Assembly: GCA_023246995.1 (NCBI GenBank)
Contig: JAHFHI010000007.1
Coordinates: 1-12,965, forward strand
From: Candidatus Omnitrophota bacterium
GTDB lineage: Bacteria > Omnitrophota > Omnitrophia > Omnitrophales > Aquincolibacteriaceae
Direction: 5' to 3'
DNA: 12,965 nucleotides
The notes below the pieces were generated by a model that was not told the DNA's origin, did no database searches, and saw only the letters and a program-made list of their open reading frames with translations. Positions within the stretch are counted from its first letter, which is position 1. Each line of letters starts with the position of its first letter. Shown in pieces: positions 10,301 to 12,965 of this stretch. A program made the translations under genes and the position numbers.

Positions 10301-12965
10301 GCAGCGCCGAAGCAATCTCGGCTACGGTTTTTCGGGTGTCGAGCACGATGTGAGCCCCGCCTTCAGAAGACAAAAGAAAGAAATCATGCCCCGGAACGGT
10401 CCCGAGCTTCTCGGGCTCGAGAATCTCAAAGTGATACTTCTGCGACATGTTGGCATTCGGGTGCGTGTGCCCCACGATGGTCAGGACCGGCATGCCGTCT
10501 CCCACGATTTTATGAAAGCGCTCGATCCTTTGCGGATCGTAGTTTCGGTTCTGCAAAACTCCGTGGGTTCCGAAAAGCAGTTTGTTGTCAATGGTTTTGC
10601 CTCCGCGCTCAAAATAGGACGCGACGTCGGCCTGACCCGCAAGCCCGCCCGGATATTCCCCTTCCATATAAGAAGGCGCCGAGTGCGCGAGAAACACAAA
10701 ACCGTCTTTGACTCTCACAAAAGCCGTTACCGGAAGGGAATCCAGATACCCGGCCATGTCCCGGACAAATGTCTGAACATTCGCCGGATCCGGATCCAGG
10801 AGCGAAAGCGAACTAAGAAAGGTCATGGTCTGGCCCACGCCGCCTTTTCCAAGCGTATGTCCGCCGAGCATCCCGATCTCATGAGTTCCGCCCAAAAAGT
10901 GAACGCGGTTGGGATAGGCCGCCTGCAGGCCCGCGATTTTTTCCGCCGGGCGCATGGAGAGCGCGTACAAATCTTCGGGCATGTCTCCGTGCTCTGTGTG
11001 AACCACATCTCCGAGAAAAATGAGGTCTCCGGTCTTTTTCGAGAGACTGCGGCGCAGACGGTCTTCGCGTAAAACCCGTTCAATGACGATCCCGCCCGAC
11101 GATTTCCCGGGAAAGTTTCCGGTCTCGTGCATATCCGCAACCACCACCACACGCCGCGAGGGGTTGTCATCGCCGTTTAGAAGGATGAGACTCCCTAAAT
11201 TTCCACCGGGCCTGATAAAGTCCGGATAATTGCGGTTAGCCTCGGCGCCCTGCCTGAAAGTATCGGATGCCGCTTGAAGACTCCGGACTTCGGAGCGGGC
11301 AGCCCTCACGGATTTTTTGGAATCAGCCTGCCGGACAAGCGCCCCAATGACTTCCGCGAGCTTTCTCTGAAGCCCCGTAAATTCCGGGATTTCAAAGGCC
11401 GGATCGCTTTGCATGATTTGGCCGAGCGTGTCATAAGTCTCAAAAACGCTTAACTTAAAATTTCGTGCCGTCTCGGGATCCGGATTATCCGCGCCGGCAA
11501 TGTAGTCCATGTTGTTTTTCTCAAGCTTTGAAAACGCGCTTTTGATCTGCTCGAAACTTTCATTGTCAAAGCCCCCGGCCTGAAACCCGGTTTTGTTGCC
11601 GAACCGGGTTTGGAGCACGGCCAGGAGTGACGCCAGGTTTCGGGCCAATCGCGAGAGCAGGACCGGCACATAATAAAGAACACCTTCGGCCTTCCCTTTT
11701 TCTCCTTTATGAATAGCTCCCGGCATCAGCTCCGCAAAAAGATTTTGGAGGTCTTCGTGAGCCGCCTCAACTTTCTCAAACAGCCCGGAAATTCTGAGAA
11801 CCCTTGGGTCTTCCCAGGAGGGCGCGGCATTGGCACGAACGCCCCATTTGACGGCAACTTTTTCAATCTGCTCACGGCTCATGCCCGGCATGGGCGGCAA
11901 AAGCGCTTTGAGTTCCGCCTTTGGTTTTTGATAATCAATGCCTTTGGCCTGCGCCATCCTCACGATGGCATTGACATGAAGCCTGGCTTCGGGGTCCGCG
12001 GTCACGTACCGGTTCACGGCCTGCATAAGCTTGGCGGCATTGGCCGGTTCAATACCGGTTTTTTGAGCGATGAGTTGCCGGGTTTCCGGAAACCCCGCCA
12101 AAAAAACCAGGTCGAGCGGGCCCCGGTGATCGAGAAGAATTTCAAGACCATCCTGTTGGAGGCCGGCCCCATAAAGGAGCGCGAGGAGCGCGACTTTAAA
12201 GGCGCGTTCCCGAGGTTCAAGCGCCGCCTTCCCGCGCACTTCCGAACGGACCGGAAGCCGGTTGGTGCGGTCCAGATAATCTATAAGCCCGAAATGCATA
12301 AGCGCCGCGTTCCGGGGAGGGGCTTCGCTTTCGGGCCCGCCCTTGGCCCATTCAGACGGAGGGAAAAAGGGAATCCAGCGGTCCGCGAAAACATTCTCGG
12401 AGTCCACCAGGCTTTTATAAAACTGCCCGTAGAACTCGCCGCGTTCCAGATGGTAGCCTTTGCTTTGATAACTTTGCCAAACCCGGTACGGTGCGTCCTC
12501 CATCGGCCCGGCTTGGGTGATCACATAAGGGATCAGCTTGCTTTTCAAATCTTCGGGAGACAGCCCGGCCTCGCGGGTCATGCCCTCGAGAAAATCTTCC
12601 AAAAAAACATCAAGGCTTCCCCCGCTTTTGACCGTATCCACAAGCACCGTCGCGCCCGGACGGTTTAAAATATCCCCCGGGGTCACGTTCTTTTTTTGAA
12701 GATAGGCCAAATAACCAGTTTTGGCTTCCGGGCTTATCCGCGAAAGCCCGAGCGTGGCGCCTCCGGAAAACGCCAGGTATCGGTAGGGATATCCGGCCGA
12801 ATCCCTCGGAGCGCCGGAGGGATAAAGTAATTCCAGAGTCCGGACAAGCCATTCGCCGCTCGCGCCGAGAGCCAAAAAGTCAGCATCCCCGAATTTTTGA
12901 CGCATCGCATCCGCGGCCGCGACAAGTTCCCGGAAACGCTTTTCGGTGGAGTAAATTTCCGTCCT
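3276..12965 (-). CDS. Giant multidomain protein with ten RSEVR junction motifs (N-terminus outside window)
   Basis: One uninterrupted frame of 3229 codons plus TAA. It is partial: the twenty codons before the first visible ATG (12903-12905) are also open to the window edge, so that Met is not shown to be the start. Residue 1 here means the first complete codon (12963-12965). Ten perfect RSEVR pentapeptides lie at residues 240, 557, 904, 1060, 1344, 1775, 2219, 2417, 2621 and 2882. Segments between them include phosphoribosyltransferase-like, metallophosphatase, helix-turn-helix, methyltransferase-like and acetyltransferase-like folds, each confined to one inter-motif segment. I see no signal peptide or membrane span in the visible part, so a cytoplasmic location is inferred. 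No whole-length family is recognised. It could be a polyprotein cleaved at the motifs, or a scaffold whose modules stay linked. That it is coding is secure; its function is unknown. Confidence 0.93.
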   Translation of the reverse strand, partial: RTEIYSTEKRFRELVAAADAMRQKFGDADFLALGASGEWLVRTLELLYPSGAPRDSAGYPYRYLAFSGGATLGLSRISPEAKTGYLAYLQKKNVTPGDILNRPGATVLVDTVKSGGSLDVFLEDFLEGMTREAGLSPEDLKSKLIPYVITQAGPMEDAPYRVWQSYQSKGYHLERGEFYGQFYKSLVDSENVFADRWIPFFPPSEWAKGGPESEAPPRNAALMHFGLIDYLDRTNRLPVRSEVRGKAALEPRERAFKVALLALLYGAGLQQDGLEILLDHRGPLDLVFLAGFPETRQLIAQKTGIEPANAAKLMQAVNRYVTADPEARLHVNAIVRMAQAKGIDYQKPKAELKALLPPMPGMSREQIEKVAVKWGVRANAAPSWEDPRVLRISGLFEKVEAAHEDLQNLFAELMPGAIHKGEKGKAEGVLYYVPVLLSRLARNLASLLAVLQTRFGNKTGFQAGGFDNESFEQIKSAFSKLEKNNMDYIAGADNPDPETARNFKLSVFETYDTLGQIMQSDPAFEIPEFTGLQRKLAEVIGALVRQADSKKSVRAARSEVRSLQAASDTFRQGAEANRNYPDFIRPGGNLGSLILLNGDDNPSRRVVVVADMHETGNFPGKSSGGIVIERVLREDRLRRSLSKKTGDLIFLGDVVHTEHGDMPEDLYALSMRPAEKIAGLQAAYPNRVHFLGGTHEIGMLGGHTLGKGGVGQTMTFLSSLSLLDPDPANVQTFVRDMAGYLDSLPVTAFVRVKDGFVFLAHSAPSYMEGEYPGGLAGQADVASYFERGGKTIDNKLLFGTHGVLQNRNYDPQRIERFHKIVGDGMPVLTIVGHTHPNANMSQKYHFEILEPEKLGTVPGHDFFLLSSEGGAHIVLDTRKTVAEIASALRQKDPKVFRQANMIARSEVRAQSAADEEKRLLAALGPMIQHLSSQKRLGGEVRGREEVTKKVYAALDLNAPVPDLRTPSMGIAIMRLQVALESEKDLVEEALKVLREIPDLPADLKERYFGAASGSVFSRYAAGLSPMPEDSQPPEETTANFKKKEPQEAPPAAPGKTPEVRSEVRMEQEQTQAAAKDAQTLIAEWNLADPAQKTQWLSREGFQARKLEAASAADLHDWLLYALLDFDFVLRRRVVEINNFKSMALQIPLDVLLEHLGTPWISLEKYGLPQAPEGMQFSERHAIKNKRLALLILLVDKATHEPDLPASLLDGSFAIPPYDAYILSLREILRREMEEEAAKWSPAREEKIRRLIEEAAQDPEGMLAARAPMSFGESLIRETARYLWKDMVLGQKDPYEWFHADYFGSLMHAVRVPAFVAIMDRLATAIREEKDSREKSGPKTTLPVRSEVRMDQAKEPELGPKRLENLRILQTAIAGLAPGETANVETLIQKTGLSRDQIYSLGRERLETAGVVLYDPLQKSRDNYTALTAGNYRKRLADVTQALDWIRQNKPKEEIDFRFLSQTMQALGFETVEPNTLWRWADEHAGDPEIQQIRQEMERTSRFERLKKLVEETPAAQLTEAYVRTELGIKQAAWSNYKKRNPDLLKPYLEKIREAVRQAKAEGAQEKPARRPKVSKDPTAAPEEIKAAAPELSQPEAVTPEKIAEPVEPPEMQAPKMPEPAEFKPAEAVGVEAETPVTEKAPESPGVSADPEIQPAPKPVSKAERLEMLRQAGWRRIQAKFEPLIKQQRESMLIRARQGSPLFVESAKKMTEEFRQLQKEAARQNQPIDRAMIQSALDALKEAARTYEQSKILGIDLQSSIQAYEVALSNLLTAARSEVRSPGETLERAYEVLKEVPAVRDVRGFGIDDLKFSKELAGQIIRLPIQNVLVVGSGLRKLPFLLALTGKEVTFMDWQPSQIDAARKDWGMLNQELLQAGLPGLAPGSEIKTIESEFGAFAAAKSDLAGRVDLVTMMDLAGGQGPEGDPEEWMRNMRALFSKPEGYAVLDLGRPSVRREFERAFPPKTTGLLEKQPFQGVYNFAAGIPASNYFYRMMLAGENASEEVRRQERLEAFLSAHAPRPATNLDGTIYVQTPASVLPVVFGQLRDRLGDLEGKNYFSLGAGSALADSLAAALYGMKVTASEKDPGRSREAEGVLEAAVREKLVPAGAIDLQGSRDAFDLSWRDADVVYFFYTQTGGNAQARYAFRGDFEARLKEKIAEMKPGAKLAFLFTGSQLMAEQDDYPAIEDLPQEEIPISDQMTGLFLKLYTIPEKRAEPAVRSEVRGLDLASLVGGKMLAAFRERNGGKDLYPVRAAKLAGDTDPFPLEAALQGLQPRDYVLLALEEDQGTNRDYRLVIDTAQDIRERGYMAWEGGIPLREFDFVFNFTVDAANRYIWLDRVSIVSALESKGLVSEVFQRWAEALSSVKEYRGWTVGAGIGERGNKEPGAFLVLPHLFEKHFAAKPIVQGSMIYEGKVPRSEVRAVDLEALKTPKILEALRGRNPGKEIPQYQLSITSRPGGAKAVAQALEKAPGGEYVLLSLEETLAPGRTRYQLVSDTARKLSLESKELFKKDPGLWTFDFLFRFEVREAWKTVHIDTITIGPALNGQGLASEAFKALREMLQERGYAGWKVVAVAAEAYYKDPGAFLVIPHLMEKEFGAVQGTWRSWQEEDTYVGAVPPQRSEVRVDFSDSPNALERIQKAKDEIDHLLDRKPWASLNRDEKAQLRRELHQVYQSQFDGLIIKPGYVLSWNGLDFAILKKTDEGEKVAGFFTLNFMERGGGLGVNATQDLVPSERDPELGSRYLSALGRTLQSWIPLILPIRNFATLAAFVAIADGMPLSREERGKLQRAFQDLRGQYGLDPRSLATETQASGLSRYLAEIFLQHPDFIPNEEMLKQTLLGRIAQMFGEGRLRLDPMSESGTLELYLDRQDTSGKAPETLKRSEVRRALANGNFNAMDLADFGAGKIIRDLNVSGLDPERARQEKWFPSARQNLSVFKGVVGEILRSAVRAELAGLPDAQAVAERIFNDGEFSAEMLAPKIESVKQWVEAEEIIFRVRSAAALKMAGGSVEDISQGFKLSQKTLSNAARMLDPANRSVLEAAYFEKFGERLNLSGSGGLALGWNFLESHAADPQTRKMVEQAVARGGMVIAFLAGQETRQSGMRALLGLGARAQGYSETNPFSLRIKGIQNPVIVLGTGTPLEEKQVSIEEVAGVLVPQALYEQAGLDPVTLLPMVELVLAVDRLRKQLEWHTGIALPHFTEGVLSSVLGLLDELAQTQAASQIVAQAA
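4308..4322 (-). repeat. RSEVR junction motif, copy 10 (last)
   Basis: In-frame pentapeptide at residues 2882-2886, encoded CGC TCT GAA GTC CGG, preceded by Leu-Lys and followed by Arg. It is the only copy with basic residues on both sides. None follows in the remaining 343 residues. Confidence 0.9.
4323..5090 (-). other. Module 10: unrecognised mixed alpha/beta segment
   Basis: Residues 2626-2881 (256 aa). A charged helical N-terminus (2631-2675) is followed by strands around 2679-2715 and a Gly-rich turn RGGGLGVN (2718-2725). Next comes QDLVPSERDPELGSRYLSAL (2728-2747), which faintly recalls the strand-loop-helix of an acetyltransferase like its two upstream neighbours. The C-terminal half is helical. 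The similarity is too weak to name a family, and a third diverged relative of modules 8 and 9 is only a possibility. Confidence 0.45.
5091..5105 (-). repeat. RSEVR junction motif, copy 9
   Basis: In-frame pentapeptide at residues 2621-2625, encoded CGC TCG GAA GTG CGC, preceded by Pro-Gln and followed by Val. Confidence 0.9.
5106..5702 (-). other. Module 9: acetyltransferase-like module, second copy of the tandem duplication
   Basis: Residues 2422-2620 (199 aa). It aligns along its whole length with the preceding module: YVLLSLEE (2475-2482), FDFLFRFEV (2518-2526), ITIGPALNGQGLASE (2538-2552) and PGAFLVIPHLMEKEF (2583-2597). It is the more GNAT-like copy: NGQGLAS after a beta strand resembles the acetyl-CoA pyrophosphate loop, with Asn in place of the usual Gln/Arg. 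The duplicated unit spans from just after one RSEVR to just before the next, so duplication followed the motif boundaries. The substrate is unknown. Confidence 0.5.
5703..5717 (-). repeat. RSEVR junction motif, copy 8
   Basis: In-frame pentapeptide at residues 2417-2421, encoded CGC TCG GAA GTG CGG, preceded by Val-Pro and followed by Ala. It lies exactly between the two duplicated modules. Confidence 0.9.
5718..6296 (-). other. Module 8: acetyltransferase-like module, first copy of a tandem duplication
   Basis: Residues 2224-2416 (193 aa). It is clearly homologous to the next module: shared landmarks are YVLLALEE (2277-2284), FDFVFNFTV (2319-2327), VSIVSALESKGLVSE (2339-2353) and PGAFLVLPHLFEKHF (2385-2399). 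The strand-turn-helix around 2339-2362 followed by a strand and then a Pro-Gly-Ala-Phe helix resembles the core of GNAT N-acetyltransferases. The Q/RxxGxG/A acetyl-CoA loop is poor here (ESKGLV), so catalysis is doubtful. GNAT membership is inferred from pattern only. Confidence 0.45.
6297..6311 (-). repeat. RSEVR junction motif, copy 7
   Basis: In-frame pentapeptide at residues 2219-2223, encoded CGC TCG GAA GTC CGG, preceded by Ala-Val and followed by Gly. It opens the first of the two duplicated modules. Confidence 0.9.
6312..7628 (-). other. Module 7: tandem class I methyltransferase-like domains
   Basis: Residues 1780-2218 (439 aa), long enough for two Rossmann-like domains. The first has NVLVVGSGLRKLP (1826-1838), a Gly-rich motif I, followed by strand VTFMDWQ with Asp1852 where the adenosine-ribose acidic residue is expected. 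The second has LGAGSALAD (2059-2067) followed by KVTASEKD with Glu2082 in the same role, then an acidic DADVVYFF strand and a C-terminal strand-rich end typical of the fold. Both match the S-adenosylmethionine-dependent methyltransferase layout. No substrate-specific motif (for example NPPY) is visible. One copy may be catalytic and the other regulatory, or both may be degenerate. Confidence 0.6.
7629..7643 (-). repeat. RSEVR junction motif, copy 6
   Basis: In-frame pentapeptide at residues 1775-1779, encoded CGT TCG GAA GTG CGC, preceded by Ala-Ala and followed by Ser. It separates the coiled coil from the methyltransferase-like module. Confidence 0.9.
7644..8921 (-). other. Module 6: helix-turn-helix-like units, Pro/Glu/Ala linker and coiled coil
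   Basis: Residues 1349-1774 (426 aa). The N-terminal part has a winged-helix-like stretch around 1362-1412 (VETLIQKTGLSRDQIYSLGR). Two further helical units follow, around 1450-1503 (NTLWRWADEHAGDPEIQQI) and 1504-1560 (RTELGIKQAAWSNYKKRNPD), which resemble each other in a Trp-centred helix followed by a Pro turn. Residues about 1565-1660 are a flexible linker dominated by Pro, Glu, Ala and Lys. Residues 1661-1774 are charged, heptad-like helices suited to a coiled coil. DNA binding is possible from the HTH-like parts but not shown; such folds also mediate protein contacts. Confidence 0.5.
8922..8936 (-). repeat. RSEVR junction motif, copy 5
   Basis: In-frame pentapeptide at residues 1344-1348, encoded CGT TCG GAA GTG CGG, preceded by Pro-Val and followed by Met. 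A GGAAG inside the motif lies five bases before that ATG. Confidence 0.9.
8937..9773 (-). other. Module 5: helical segment beginning with Met, unknown function
   Basis: Residues 1065-1343 (279 aa). It begins with Met directly after RSEVR, then a Gln/Ala-rich lead and a series of predicted helices rich in Trp, Leu, Arg and Glu, including a strongly charged LREILRREMEEEAAKW stretch and an acidic/basic C-terminal helix. A charged, low-complexity tail precedes the next motif. No catalytic signature was seen and I cannot name a family. The leading Met could mark a former independent start codon. Confidence 0.55.
9774..9788 (-). repeat. RSEVR junction motif, copy 4
   Basis: In-frame pentapeptide at residues 1060-1064, encoded CGC TCT GAA GTG CGG. 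It is preceded by Glu-Val, giving a local EVR-SEVR echo, and immediately followed by Met. Confidence 0.9.
9789..10241 (-). other. Module 4: short helical and Pro-rich segment
   Basis: Residues 909-1059 (151 aa), the shortest visible segment. The first hundred or so residues look helical and charged. The last thirty or so are rich in Pro, Glu and Lys and read as a flexible tether leading into the next RSEVR. A partial look-alike, GGEVRG (937-942), may be a decayed motif or chance. No known domain is recognised. Confidence 0.55.
10242..10256 (-). repeat. RSEVR junction motif, copy 3
   Basis: In-frame pentapeptide at residues 904-908, encoded CGC TCG GAA GTC CGG, preceded by Ile-Ala and followed by Ala. 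It closes the phosphatase module about seventy residues after its last catalytic motif. Confidence 0.9.
10257..11282 (-). other. Module 3: calcineurin-like metallophosphatase domain
   Basis: Residues 562-903 (342 aa). The metallophosphoesterase motifs appear in order: D611-M-H613 (DxH), G652-D653-V-V-H656 (GDxx), G693-T694-H695-E696 in place of GNH[D/E], H761 in FLAHSAP, and G832-H833-T-H835 (GHxH). In known members these residues bind two metal ions and hydrolyse phosphoesters. The spacing fits a PPP-type Ser/Thr phosphatase-like fold. Two substitutions stand out: the usual catalytic Asn is Thr694, and the second acidic residue of GDxxD is His656. Metal binding looks possible, but activity may be altered or lost. 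The substrate cannot be told. This is the most confidently assigned domain in the giant protein. Confidence 0.8.
11283..11297 (-). repeat. RSEVR junction motif, copy 2
   Basis: In-frame pentapeptide at residues 557-561, encoded CGC TCC GAA GTC CGG, preceded by Ala-Ala and followed by Ser. It is the only copy using TCC for Ser. Confidence 0.9.
11298..12233 (-). other. Module 2: helical segment of unknown function
   Basis: Residues 245-556 (312 aa). The composition is Leu/Ala/Lys/Glu rich and suggests an all-helical fold, including an amphipathic stretch VLLSRLARNLASLLAVLQ and a charged helical C-terminal end. No catalytic signature, Cys/His metal cluster or nucleotide-binding loop was seen. 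It sits between the phosphoribosyltransferase-like and phosphatase modules. It could be a structural spacer or a protein-interaction domain; I do not recognise it. Confidence 0.6.
12234..12248 (-). repeat. RSEVR junction motif, copy 1
   Basis: In-frame pentapeptide at residues 240-244, encoded CGT TCG GAA GTG CGC, preceded by Pro-Val and followed by Gly. It closes the phosphoribosyltransferase-like module. Confidence 0.9.
12249..12965 (-). other. Module 1: phosphoribosyltransferase-like segment (partial)
   Basis: Residues 1-239 up to the first RSEVR. The stretch TVLVDTVKSGGSL (106-118) resembles the PRPP-binding loop of type I phosphoribosyltransferases: four hydrophobic residues, an acidic residue, then a small/Gly-rich turn. 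The family usually has two acidic residues and TGGT, whereas here there is one Asp followed by SGGS. An earlier FLALGASGEWLVR (30-42) could be the small Gly-rich loop near the first strand of that fold. The remainder, rich in aromatic residues, has no motif I can name. The assignment rests on one motif and is tentative. An inactive or repurposed relative is possible. Confidence 0.4.

Noticed and set aside
10179..11072. Plus-strand open frame of 297 codons
   Set aside because: Antisense to the phosphatase module, whose motifs show the minus strand is the coding one.
4308..12248. CRISPR-like or interspersed DNA repeat explanation for the 15-base repeats
   Set aside because: Spacing is irregular and hundreds of bases long, copies vary at wobble positions, and all are translated in one frame, so they are protein motifs rather than a DNA repeat array.
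11709..12668. Plus-strand open frame of 319 codons
   Set aside because: Entirely antisense to the giant gene; its translation lacks domain features, and it reflects the scarcity of stops opposite a GC-rich coding frame.

Overview
The window looks bacterial: genes are dense and intronless, and the one visible start has a strong Shine-Dalgarno. It holds two large protein genes, both on the minus strand and both cut by a window edge. No RNA gene, insertion sequence, CRISPR array or convincing plus-strand gene was seen. The long plus-strand open frames are antisense shadows of the two genes. I recall, without being able to check, repeated RSEVR pentapeptides in oversized hypothetical proteins of Candidatus Omnitrophota (OP3, PVC group). 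That makes an Omnitrophota-like genome my best but unproven guess.

Region 1 (3276-12965) is a single open frame of at least 3229 residues that enters from the right edge. Its hallmark is a pentapeptide, Arg-Ser-Glu-Val-Arg, present ten times and always in frame. The copies cut the visible protein into eleven segments of about 150-440 residues (the first is incomplete), and recognisable domains fall between the motifs. In N-to-C order the segments are: a phosphoribosyltransferase-like piece, a helical piece, a calcineurin-like metallophosphatase, a short helical/Pro-rich piece, a helical piece starting with Met, a piece with several helix-turn-helix-like units plus a Pro/Glu/Ala linker and coiled coil, a tandem methyltransferase-like piece, two duplicated acetyltransferase-like pieces, an unrecognised piece, and a C-terminal piece with one helix-turn-helix-like unit. 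The pentapeptide is invariant while four of its five wobble positions vary, so selection acts on the peptide. The layout suggests a polyprotein, or a scaffold of independently folding modules joined by one standard junction peptide.

Region 2 (3099-3275) is a 177-bp AT-richer gap with a weak candidate promoter and a clear ribosome binding site. No convincing terminator was seen in it.

Region 3 (1-3098) is a second minus-strand gene, open for at least 1032 codons and leaving through the left edge. It encodes a secreted, very acidic, Thr/Ser/Glu/Asp-rich protein with a signal peptide, a Pro-rich linker, four cysteines in the mature part, and two diverged copies of an Asp-rich plus helical unit about 660-670 residues apart. 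The second copy contains a thrombospondin type-3-like calcium-binding signature. The two genes are co-directional, but nothing in the sequence proves that they work together. A modular cytoplasmic-looking giant protein beside an exported acidic repeat protein is the most unusual aspect of the window.
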